The notes under the pieces are model-generated. The model was not told where the DNA came from and ran no database searches. It saw only the letters and a program-made list of their open reading frames with translations. The position numbers and the translations under genes are program-made. A stretch of 26,613 nt of DNA from a virus: IMG/VR virus record IMGVR_UViG_3300044301_005320, positions 1 through 26,613 of that record. One strand, 5' to 3'. The stretch's first letter is position 1. Each line of letters begins with the position of its first letter. This document shows positions 21,401-26,613 of this stretch, in pieces.

Positions 21401-23547
21401 ACAGCGCAGACGTTGCTGATGACGAATATGCGAGATTTACATCTGACGGTTTAGAAAGCAGGTCTACTTCAGAAGTGCTTTCGGATATCGGAGCGCAAGC
21501 TTCGCTTACCTTTGGTATATCAAATACCAATGCAGTCAAAATAGATAGCGCGTCAGTAGCTGACGATGAATACGCTAGGTTTACAGCTAATGGTTTAGAA
21601 AGCCGCTCTACTTCTGAGGTCAAAAGCGATATAGGTTTAAGTAGTAATGATTCTCCCACTTTTAATGGGTTAAAATCAACGGGCGCAGCTGGTATATCGG
21701 GTGGAGCTAACTTTATTGGGACTGGAATAGGTAACAGGATCACAGCCGAAAACGGTAAAGTTTATCTTATTTCTGGAGATGTCACTACATCTGAACTAGG
21801 GCTTGGCACTGCTGCTACAAAGGACGTAGGTATTAGCAATAATAATGTCATCCAAGCAAACAGCACACTTGTTGATAACGATTTTCTCCGCATAGACGGA
21901 ACTCAAGTAGAAGGTAGATCGGCATCAGAAGTTCTTTCAGACATTGGAGGACAGGCTTCACTTACCTTCGGAATAGCAAACACAAACGCTGTTAAAATTG
22001 ACAGCGCAGACGTTGCTGACGATGAATACGCACGGTTTACTGCTGACGGTTTAGAGAGCCGTTCAACATCTGAGGTTCTTAGTGACATCGGGGCGCAAGC
22101 CTCGCTGACCTTCGGGATCTCAAACACGAATGCTGTAAAGATCGACAGCGCTTCAGTAGCAGATGATGAATACGCAAGATTTACCGCTAACGGCTTAGAG
22201 AGTAGATCTACTTCAGAAGTAAAAAGTGATATAGGTTTGTCATCAAATGATTCTCCAACTTTTAATGGATTAAAATCCACGGGTGCAGCAGGAATTTCGG
22301 GAGGAGCAAACTTTATTGGAACTGGGGTAGGCAACAGGATTACAACAGAGAACGGAAAAGTTTATTTAGTATCAGGTGACGCACAAGGCCCACTGACGTT
22401 TGGTATTTCAGACACGAACGCTGTTAAAATCGACAGCGCGACCGTAGCCGATAACGAATACGCTAGATTTACTGCTGATGGATTAGAGAGTCGCTCTACT
22501 TCTGAAGTTTTGTCTGACATTGGAGGGGTTGCTGATGGAGGCTCTCCGACTTTCGATAGTATCTATCTTCAAAACACAATTTATCATGATGGAGATACAG
22601 ACACTCGTATAGATGTTAGCGCGGATACAATCCAACTTGCTACAGCAGGAACTACAGCACTTACAGTAGCTTCAAACAGCAATGTCGGTATAGGAACAGC
22701 AACTCCCAACGCTGCATATAAACTCCATACGCAGGGACTTTCCTATGCAACAGGAATGGTTGTAGGAGGCGGTATCGCAGGGCAAAGCCCTTCTCAAAAC
22801 GGATTAATAGTCGAAGGAAAGGCGGCAGTGGGTTATTATTCAACCAATAGCACACTGGGAGTATATGGGAACGCTAGTGTGGGAACATCTTACATAGGCA
22901 GTGCCGCGCCTTCTAATGGATTAATAGTGCAGGGAAGCGTGGGTATAGGAACAGCCTCTCCCAACGCTGCATACGAACTCCATACGCATGGACTTAGCTA
23001 TGCAACAGGTGCGGTTATAGGAGGTAGTTACGCAGGGCAAAGCCCTCCTGAAAACGGATTAGCCATAGAGGGGAATACAGCAATAGGATATTATACAACC
23101 AGTAATAACTTAGGGATATATGGGAGCGCTAGCGTGGGGACATCTTATATAAGCACCTCCGCGCCTTCTAATGGTCTAATAGTTCAAGGAAATGTTGGGG
23201 TTGGAACTCAATCGCCAGCAACTGCCCTTGAGGTCAATGGGGCAATAAAAGGTGGAGTAAATGTTTCCGATAAAAGTGCTGATTTTACTTTAGGATCAAG
23301 TGATAATGGAAACTTTGTTAACGGGACATCTGCTTCATTCGATCAAATATCAATCTCTAGTGATTTAGGTTCAAACTTTAACTGTTCTGTAATGCATCCA
23401 ACATCAGATGTAGAAATTACTGGCTCCAGTAGTATGATTATTAATGGCGTGACAAATGGCATTGTGACTTTAGCATCTGGATATCAACCAGCTTCTATAG
23501 TTAGAATTGCATCCAACAGTTATGCAGTATTTGGTAATTTATTATGA
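18433..23547 (+). CDS. Giant repeat-containing tail fibre / adhesin
   Basis: A 1704-residue fibre directly downstream of gene J. Parts in order: an N-terminal region with FN3-like strands (about 1-490, probably the tail attachment side); a beta-roll of YadA-head type (about 508-685), with many short turns of the form IAGGYSNQ, IIGGGYTN, AIGGGSNN; then a linker with VGIGTQAND. Two tandem 200-residue units follow (from about 921), each with two 48-residue sub-repeats around TNAVKIDSA, plus a third partial unit. Next come two and a half 85-residue VGIGTA.PNAAY.LHT units (from about 1418). The C-terminal domain (about 1620-1704) is a small beta-sandwich often found at fibre ends. No S74 chaperone-protease domain is present although VGIGT repeats usually come with one. 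The stop overlaps the next ATG as ATGA. Confidence 0.85.
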   Translation: MATNPAPTGLNELARTPSGSYTWTVSGNINITGATGAGGYLRNDAVNLGITGIELFMVAGLTGAAIPTGITTPASNHYYATASKDWGAGVWGPRGNIDYTAAVGGSDSPLLPDTEYRYALCFKTLGGIQVLSGKARDGTSASDPFCEFVSTTVAEWDFVSEYTIDQDDLTTTGEGSGITHMPGGSVVVNSVFVDNQGNQAGTAGAFAASPSLSGNTVNLRDKNREMVYSGYKENHNSPVLAIPQEDLVAYLGSPTPNFCVEQVVTDIKSGQNVSFMDIRGNYPRTVKIWTEDKNGTKLNESYRNFELLDTGNISNATYREDAIKFQNNQVISDVAHSGGIILTFAFEPDQTVVTKREINLFTGDSAESVNTDYTSWAGTVPLNQTEVGQTVRLTSTDGYPEETDIYFKAIVGGSIGYSEEIFQFGPCKIATITGAENLDMHTVGNQTLQGSLLIKDPADPTESTYGLKVTAHDSDLKLATTDGYSIESTTRSRISSIDSEGHSTATALLGGSGNLITGNYNVIAGGATATISGGDYCFIGGGSGVDITGSNYSSSVGGYNNDVKKSDYSVIAGGYSNQVNDNCNTSIIGGGYTNQISGTSNACIIAGGYGNKISGADGSAIGGGSNNTIQNASVAFIGAGGTNVIEKGSTYSLIAGGLAHKVSGTNSAILGGSYAAVSGDYCIAGGRKAHIPKDVDGALVLADGQDRSHISSGDNTALLDYAAGTYVTSTGFFNHLHVSGVPVGTGGGGGTQTLQSVCDNGSTTTTSVTIGDDLIVNTDTLLVDVSNDNVGIGTQANDNFDLQIYSAGAAANARGANLSLVTINNNETGSKIRFTESTSNFQGAYLHYDGNSNGFNIGVHENANTTLSDDIDVISIDRASAKLSVAGDLSGSASFLGTGIGNRITNNHVPYLLSGDVTISELGLGTAATKDVGISNNNVIQANSTLVDNDFLRIDGTQVEGRSASEVLSDIGGQASLTFGISNTNAVKIDSADVADDEYARFTSDGLESRSTSEVLSDIGAQASLTFGISNTNAVKIDSASVADDEYARFTANGLESRSTSEVKSDIGLSSNDSPTFNGLKSTGAAGISGGANFIGTGIGNRITAENGKVYLISGDVTTSELGLGTAATKDVGISNNNVIQANSTLVDNDFLRIDGTQVEGRSASEVLSDIGGQASLTFGIANTNAVKIDSADVADDEYARFTADGLESRSTSEVLSDIGAQASLTFGISNTNAVKIDSASVADDEYARFTANGLESRSTSEVKSDIGLSSNDSPTFNGLKSTGAAGISGGANFIGTGVGNRITTENGKVYLVSGDAQGPLTFGISDTNAVKIDSATVADNEYARFTADGLESRSTSEVLSDIGGVADGGSPTFDSIYLQNTIYHDGDTDTRIDVSADTIQLATAGTTALTVASNSNVGIGTATPNAAYKLHTQGLSYATGMVVGGGIAGQSPSQNGLIVEGKAAVGYYSTNSTLGVYGNASVGTSYIGSAAPSNGLIVQGSVGIGTASPNAAYELHTHGLSYATGAVIGGSYAGQSPPENGLAIEGNTAIGYYTTSNNLGIYGSASVGTSYISTSAPSNGLIVQGNVGVGTQSPATALEVNGAIKGGVNVSDKSADFTLGSSDNGNFVNGTSASFDQISISSDLGSNFNCSVMHPTSDVEITGSSSMIINGVTNGIVTLASGYQPASIVRIASNSYAVFGNLL
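19955..20500 (+). repeat. YadA-head-like beta-roll repeats in the fibre gene
   Basis: About a dozen degenerate protein repeats of 13-17 residues built on (I/S)xxGGxxNxISG, e.g. VIAGGYSNQV, SIIGGGYTNQISG, IIAGGYGNKISG and AIGGGSNNTI. The Gly-Gly turns and alternating Ile/Ser indicate a left-handed parallel beta-roll, a trimeric adhesin fold. At DNA level the repeats are much less alike. Confidence 0.7.
21193..21792 (+). repeat. Fibre tandem repeat, unit A (600 bp)
   Basis: First of two adjoining units of exactly 600 bp (200 codons), beginning ELGLGTAATKDVGISNN. It contains two 144-bp sub-repeats starting at 21352 and 21496 (QASLTFGIS and following). Compared with unit B, only two residues differ over the first roughly 170, but 12 of the first 20 codons differ, all silently. 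Confidence 0.9.
21793..22392 (+). repeat. Fibre tandem repeat, unit B (600 bp), plus partial third copy to about 22530
   Basis: Second unit, exactly 600 bp after unit A, with sub-repeats at 21952 and 22096. It uses different codons for the same protein, including CGC and CGG for Arg where unit A uses AGA. From about 22318 a third, shorter copy begins (TGVGNRIT, then PLTFGISDTNAVKIDSA) and ends near 22530. Confidence 0.9.
22684..23193 (+). repeat. Two 255-bp VGIGT repeats in the fibre gene
   Basis: Units at 22684-22938 and 22939-23193, 85 codons each, followed by a truncated third start (VGVGTQSPATALEVNG) at 23194. Unlike the 600-bp repeats, these share long stretches of identical DNA while differing more in protein, so the two arrays have different histories. 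Confidence 0.85.
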
Positions 23548-24506
23548 TTATAAGACCCTCAATGTCGGGGATATTTCAGAGGAATGTTATCCCTCCTCTT
23601 GACATAAGTGGAATGCCAACTGCTAGGCTGGCATACAGCTTAAGAAAACTCCGCGCTGACTATACTGGTTATGCGTTGAGAGCAAGGAACTCAAGCGGAA
23701 CCGAAGCAGATGTTGCGTTTTATAACGGTAAAGAAGTTACCAGCGAAAGCATGACAAGTGCGGGTTCAACTCTTAGGGATTTTGCAGGAGGCGGCAACGT
23801 TACAGTCCCCAAATGGTATAATCAAAGCGGTAATACCAGCACACAGGCTGGAGGTTCCCCTTGGAGTGGTTATCCTACTGCGCCAGATGCAGCTCAAACT
23901 ACATCAAGTAAGCAGCCCGTTCTAATAATATCAGGCACTAAAACTAAACTAGCTTTAAAATTTGAAACATCAGGGGGTTGGAGCGCACATGGTGATTTTT
24001 TTCTAGTAGACGAATACAGACTACCTAACTCCGCTCCCGATGCTTTTACTTTTGGTTGGGCTGGAGAGTTCCAGAATTTTAGTAACCACATGGGCATCAT
24101 TAGTGATATAGATAATTTTAATGACGGGGTTGAATTGATTTTTCTCTCACCTAACGGGTTTAGGTTTTCTATAGACGCTCATGATTTAGATACAAGTGGA
24201 TCTGTAGGCAATCCAGAAGACAGGATTTTAGTTATTGCTTCTTATGACTACTCTAGGGCGACTGGCGCTGGAGGAGATGGAAAATCTCAAATAATTAGAA
24301 TTGACAGCACCGAAAGCACCAAAGACACATACGAGGATAAGCATATAGGAAGGGACGATAGATTTAGAATTGGAGTAAGAAAAATCTCCAACAGCCCTTT
24401 TGATGGCACCATGAGAGAAGTAATTGTATGGGAAAGCCAACTTTCTGACGCTCTGCAAGTGGAGTTAGAAAGAAACATGGCAATCTATAACCAAGTTGAT
24501 TTGTAA
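23544..24506 (+). CDS. Concanavalin/arabinofuranosidase-like tail-associated protein
   Basis: A 320-residue protein. Residues 27-125 match the opening of the arabinofuranosidase-B catalytic-like domain seen in many phage tail proteins: AYSLRKLRADYTGYALRARN, VAFYNG and VPKWYNQSGN. The rest is a jelly-roll lectin-like fold (QPVLIISGTKTKLALKFETS, FTFGWAGEF, FDGTMREVIVWESQLS) ending in the helix common to LamG-type phage proteins. It is likely to bind or cleave surface polysaccharide. Catalytic residues cannot be confirmed by eye, and many phage copies are probably binding modules only. It overlaps the fibre gene by 4 bp and its TAA overlaps the next start (TAATG), so it belongs to the tail-fibre transcript. 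Confidence 0.75.
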   Translation: MIIRPSMSGIFQRNVIPPLDISGMPTARLAYSLRKLRADYTGYALRARNSSGTEADVAFYNGKEVTSESMTSAGSTLRDFAGGGNVTVPKWYNQSGNTSTQAGGSPWSGYPTAPDAAQTTSSKQPVLIISGTKTKLALKFETSGGWSAHGDFFLVDEYRLPNSAPDAFTFGWAGEFQNFSNHMGIISDIDNFNDGVELIFLSPNGFRFSIDAHDLDTSGSVGNPEDRILVIASYDYSRATGAGGDGKSQIIRIDSTESTKDTYEDKHIGRDDRFRIGVRKISNSPFDGTMREVIVWESQLSDALQVELERNMAIYNQVDL

Positions 24507-24799
24507 TGAGATATTTAAAATTCGAAAATATTGATGGTGCCGAACAAAGAAGTAGGGAGCTTTGGGAAGAGAAACTGGGGCGACCTAAGAAGCAAGAAGA
24601 TGAAACAGAATTTATGTATGCTTGGGAAATATCTGAAAGCAGTGAAGGAGGATCGTATCTCTTAATAGAGGACGATGGCATGATTCTCAGTGATGAAGAA
24701 AAGCTGGCTCTAGAACCAGAGCAGTCTTATCAAGACTGGCGCGAACAATATCAGCCAGAATCAGTTCAAGAAGAAAGAGAAGAGGATGGAAACTTGTAG
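24506..24799 (+). CDS. Small acidic protein after the fibre genes, unknown
   Basis: A 97-residue highly acidic protein, MRYLKFENIDGAEQRSRELW at the start, with SYLLIEDDGMILSDEEK in the middle and a Glu-rich end (VQEEREEDGNL). Short strand-helix-strand patterning is visible, with no membrane span. Its position directly after fibre and lectin-like genes, with TAATG coupling, suggests a fibre assembly factor or a small virion protein. No family is recognised. Confidence 0.6.
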   Translation: MRYLKFENIDGAEQRSRELWEEKLGRPKKQEDETEFMYAWEISESSEGGSYLLIEDDGMILSDEEKLALEPEQSYQDWREQYQPESVQEEREEDGNL

Positions 24800-24814
24800 C
24801 ATATTAATTATAAT
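24787..24814 (+). promoter_or_regulatory. Promoter of the glycosyltransferase-like gene, predicted leaderless
   Basis: Plus-strand -35 TGGAAA (24787-24792, 4 of 6 matches), 16-nt spacer, -10 TATAAT (24809-24814), then 7 nt to ATG 24822. An ATG at 24815 inside that gap stops after four codons. The geometry matches the minus-strand promoters, so this gene can be read apart from the tail genes. Confidence 0.55.
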
Positions 24815-24821
24815 ATGAACG

Positions 24822-25505
24822 ATGCTTGATTATGTATTCCTGACCCCTATAGGGAATGGGATTTCTGGGAAACTATTCCCCCAATATTTAAAGTTGCAGT
24901 CTTGGTGTGACCAAAACAATTCTGCTATCATGACTTGTCATGGATTCTTTTTGAACTTCGCAAGAAACTATTTGGCCACAGGAGGAAAGGGTTTTGCTGA
25001 TACCACCCCACCAGATTCAGAGTGGCTTTTTTGGATTGATTCAGACATCAGTTTTTCCATAGAGCAAATAGAAATGTTAATTAATATACCTTCTGAACAT
25101 AAGTTTGTAACAGGATGGTATAGATCAAATTATTCTGATCAAGCCATGCTTGGATACTGGGACGAAGATTTTTTTAAGCATAACCATTATATGCCTTTCG
25201 CTTCAGTAAATTGGCTGACAGAGTTAGGCGAAAAAACCCCTAATAAATTGGTGCAGGTAGACTGGTGTGGTTTTGGATTTACCAAAATTCACCGATCTGT
25301 CTTTGAGAAAATGGAATATCCTTATTTTCCTTTAAATCACGTAGATATAAAAGACTGCGATGATCCAAAAGGTGGTAAATTCCACATGAAAGACTTAAGC
25401 TTTGAAGATGTTAGTTTTTGCATGAACTGTTACGAACAAACAGCGATTAAACCATTAGTCGTCCCGCGACTTAGAATGATGCACTACAAATCTTTCTTGG
25501 TTTGA
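24822..25505 (+). CDS. Glycosyltransferase-like protein (GT-A fold)
   Basis: A 227-residue protein with a GT-A-like layout. It has an N-terminal strand VFLTPIGN, a helix with FLNFARNYLA (nucleotide-sugar site in related proteins) and WLFWIDSDISFS (about residues 68-79), where DSD is the metal-binding DxD. TGWYRSN, QVDWCGFGFTKIHRSVFEKM and a C-terminal DVSFCMNCYEQT helix follow, with VPRLRMMHYK at the end. Many viruses carry similar single-domain enzymes. Possible targets are phage DNA bases, virion glycans or host O-antigen. It is the last plus-strand gene and faces the minus-strand operon, overlapping its last gene by 22 bp. It has its own promoter-like sequence upstream. Confidence 0.75.
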   Translation: MLDYVFLTPIGNGISGKLFPQYLKLQSWCDQNNSAIMTCHGFFLNFARNYLATGGKGFADTTPPDSEWLFWIDSDISFSIEQIEMLINIPSEHKFVTGWYRSNYSDQAMLGYWDEDFFKHNHYMPFASVNWLTELGEKTPNKLVQVDWCGFGFTKIHRSVFEKMEYPYFPLNHVDIKDCDDPKGGKFHMKDLSFEDVSFCMNCYEQTAIKPLVVPRLRMMHYKSFLV

Positions 25506-25714
25506 GAAACCGTGTATATGTGAAAATGCGGAGTATTACCCTCTTGGAAATCATTTTTGAATATTAGACAAGGTATTTTCCTGCCGTCGATTTCTATCGA
25601 ACCAGACAGGTAGTGTTTCCCATCATCCTTGTTCTTTATCCAAAATGCTCCTACTTTGTTTTTGTTCCAAGTTGAAGCTTGTTTCGAGCAGGTCGATGAA
25701 GTCTCTTTTTGCAT
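25484..25714 (-). CDS. Conserved small phage protein, DUF736-like
   Basis: A 76-residue protein whose core, VGAFWIKNKDDGKHYLSGSI then EIDGRKIPCLIFKND and HFHIYTV, matches the common phage pattern 'iGalW.k....+yLsG.iei.g....i.vFkN.....PdyrIy'. This is a small all-beta domain found beside replication or recombination genes, with no firm function. The conserved part begins near residue 21. The first 20 residues (MQKETSSTCSKQASTWNKNK) overlap the upstream gene by 92 bp in another frame and may be a weakly conserved extension. No better start codon exists in the frame. It ends the leftward operon, convergent with the glycosyltransferase gene. Confidence 0.7.
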   Translation of the reverse strand: MQKETSSTCSKQASTWNKNKVGAFWIKNKDDGKHYLSGSIEIDGRKIPCLIFKNDFQEGNTPHFHIYTVSQTKKDL

Positions 25715-25823
25715 AATGGGGTAACTTATTATATTGTTTTTTAAGCCTTCGATATACTCTTTTTGAAACAGGGTCGTAAGGGTTGCAAATTTTTCTTAGT
25801 CTTAGGGATACTCTTTTGTTCAT
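25623..25823 (-). CDS. Small basic protein, unknown
   Basis: A 66-residue basic protein, MNKRVSLRLRKICNPYDPVS, then KRVYRRLKKQYNKLPHYAKR, with a helical C-terminus (DFIDLLETSFNLEQKQ). The 'RVY+RLKK.Y..LP...+' helix looks like a real folded unit and not a shadow frame. It overlaps the upstream acetyltransferase gene by 4 bp and its last 92 bp are shared with the next gene. Either both long overlapping genes are real, or the downstream one starts later. Function unknown; the charge suggests nucleic-acid contact. Confidence 0.6.
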   Translation of the reverse strand: MNKRVSLRLRKICNPYDPVSKRVYRRLKKQYNKLPHYAKRDFIDLLETSFNLEQKQSRSILDKEQG

Positions 25824-26275
25824 AACTCAGCAATGTATGTTTCACAATCTTTAACGAATCCTAATCTTTTATAAAAGTTAGAAACCTTTTCTGACTTAGG
25901 GTGCTTGTGGACACAACTCATGGACACATACTTAAATTCTTTTTGACGAGCAAAGTCCAAAGCCTTTACTAATAGCTTGTGGCCTATCCTTCCATTTTTA
26001 GATAGCCAGAGATATTCTGTAAATATTTCTTCTCCAAACTTTTCGTTTTTATTATTAACAAATGCGATAATAGCATCGTATTTATTTTCCTCATTTACAT
26101 TAGCCCATACAAAAAAATCCCAAGCTAAAATATGCTTATGAGAAAAAGCGTTAATAATATATTCTTTATTATGTTTTAGGAAATGGCCCTCATTTTCGTT
26201 TTCATACTTAAAGAGAAGATCTATCTCTCCTATTAAGACGTTAAACTCTTCGGGGTTGGTAATTCTTTTAATCAC
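25820..26275 (-). CDS. GNAT-family acetyltransferase
   Basis: A 151-residue protein with the order of a GNAT fold: DFFVWANVN and YDAIIAFVNN as central strands, EEIFTEYLWLS as strand 4, GRIGHKLLVKALDFARQKEF as the acetyl-CoA loop and helix, KYVSMSCVH as strand 5 and SNFYKRLGFVKDCETYI as the closing NxxxFYxxxGF-like motif. The enzyme moves an acetyl group from acetyl-CoA to an amine; the substrate cannot be told. The length is typical for single-domain members. It overlaps both neighbours by 4 bp, so it is co-translated with the partial gene at the window edge. Phage GNATs may modify host proteins or DNA bases. Confidence 0.8.
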   Translation of the reverse strand: MIKRITNPEEFNVLIGEIDLLFKYENENEGHFLKHNKEYIINAFSHKHILAWDFFVWANVNEENKYDAIIAFVNNKNEKFGEEIFTEYLWLSKNGRIGHKLLVKALDFARQKEFKYVSMSCVHKHPKSEKVSNFYKRLGFVKDCETYIAEL

Positions 26276-26613
26276 TTGTTTAATACAGCAATTAACTTTC
26301 GCGCTTCTTTAGCAGGAATATCCTTGAAGGAAGACCATTCCTTTGCCTGTTCGTTCCTATAGACATCCTTCTTCCATAGCTCTCTTAGAACACCCTTACA
26401 ATCTTGGAAAGATCCAACGTTGTATTTATCACTAAGAGTTTTTTCTAAAAGATCCACAGGGGTAATGGGAGAGGCAACAACTTCCGACTCATAAGACTGG
26501 GAGCTTGCCTGAGATTTGTCGATCTCATCAGCGCCGACAATGTGGATATTTAAGTAGTTCCGAACACAACGAACAAATGCGCGATTACAAGCGATTGTTT
26601 CCAAAAACTTAGA
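26272..26613 (-). CDS. Phage protein, C-terminal part, possible recombination-related
   Basis: The frame is open to the right edge of the window and therefore begins outside it. The visible 113 residues include ETIACNRAFVRCVRNYLNIH, then IVGADEIDKS, a Ser-rich linker and a C-terminal helical part (LLEKTLSDKYNVGSF ... FKDIPAKEARKLIAVLNK). The 'ET.A.NRA.R..L.I....DE' helix recalls the end of the annealing domain of some phage Erf/Rad52-like proteins, which would fit the DUF736-like protein in the same operon. This is a suggestion only, since the diagnostic part is outside the window. A TTG at 26602-26604 is an unlikely start because the reading continues upstream. Confidence 0.5.
   Translation of the reverse strand, partial: SKFLETIACNRAFVRCVRNYLNIHIVGADEIDKSQASSQSYESEVVASPITPVDLLEKTLSDKYNVGSFQDCKGVLRELWKKDVYRNEQAKEWSSFKDIPAKEARKLIAVLNK

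Noticed and set aside
21162-21743. Long antisense open frame (193 residues) in the fibre repeat, and a similar one at 21903-22334
   Set aside because: They mirror the tandem repeat of the fibre gene; codons are biased by the sense strand and the products are low-complexity. No start signal of their own.
25499-25511. Hairpin GGTTT-GAG-AAACC between the convergent genes
   Set aside because: Only a 5-bp stem and no T-run on either side; not enough for a terminator.
1-26613. CRISPR array
   Set aside because: The only regular repeats are protein-coding units of 144, 255 and 600 bp inside the fibre gene; no short repeat-spacer pattern was seen.

Overview
The window looks like part of the genome of a tailed bacteriophage with a lambda-like, long-tailed (siphovirus) tail tip. 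It is probably marine or otherwise aquatic and infects a Gram-negative host. The phage assignment rests on a lambda-type gpL-gpK-gpI-gpJ tail-tip run followed by a giant fibre gene, an endolysin/holin region, a tRNA and dense small-gene operons. The Gram-negative host is inferred from a phage-encoded outer-membrane beta-barrel with a signal peptide and C-terminal Phe, and from a lipoprotein in a spanin-like overlap. DNA is AT-rich. Many starts lack a good Shine-Dalgarno site. No integrase, repressor or attachment site is visible. Layout: (1) 1-3005, minus strand: a packed, mostly overlapping operon transcribed leftwards from a strong sigma70-type promoter near 3014-3041. It holds small membrane proteins, a MazG-like pyrophosphohydrolase, an HNH-AP2 homing endonuclease, a DUF1599-type nucleotide-metabolism protein, a tRNA-Leu(UAA) and the start of a further gene. 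(2) 3086-3900: a lone plus-strand gene facing a minus-strand PD-(D/E)XK-like nuclease gene. (3) 3950-10354, minus strand: several transcription units with inorganic pyrophosphatase, a small basic protein, endolysin, holin, an outer-membrane beta-barrel, a beta-helix protein, a dCMP deaminase, a spanin-like overlapping pair and a GNAT-like protein. (4) 10396-24799, plus strand: tail-tip genes, a 1704-residue repeat fibre, a lectin-like protein and a small acidic protein. (5) 24822-25505, plus strand: a glycosyltransferase-like gene with its own promoter. (6) 25484-26613, minus strand: the end of another operon, with a GNAT acetyltransferase and small conserved proteins. How the genes work together: the tail module builds a tip complex decorated with several predicted carbohydrate-binding folds (a CBM5/12-like segment and a LamG-like domain in gpL, beta-roll and repeat domains in the fibre, an arabinofuranosidase/concanavalin-like protein after it). 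The leftward genes supply lysis functions and nucleotide-pool enzymes. Most unusual signals: (a) at least five promoters have the -10 box only 6-8 nt before a start codon and a constant 16-nt spacer, predicting leaderless mRNAs; a sixth with the same geometry points at an ATT codon opening a 39-residue frame. (b) A tRNA-Leu(UAA) has a Leu-type D-arm but only a 5-nt variable loop. (c) A 600-bp tandem duplication in the fibre gene is nearly identical in protein but heavily diverged at synonymous sites. All assignments are by reading the sequence; no database or structure search was run.
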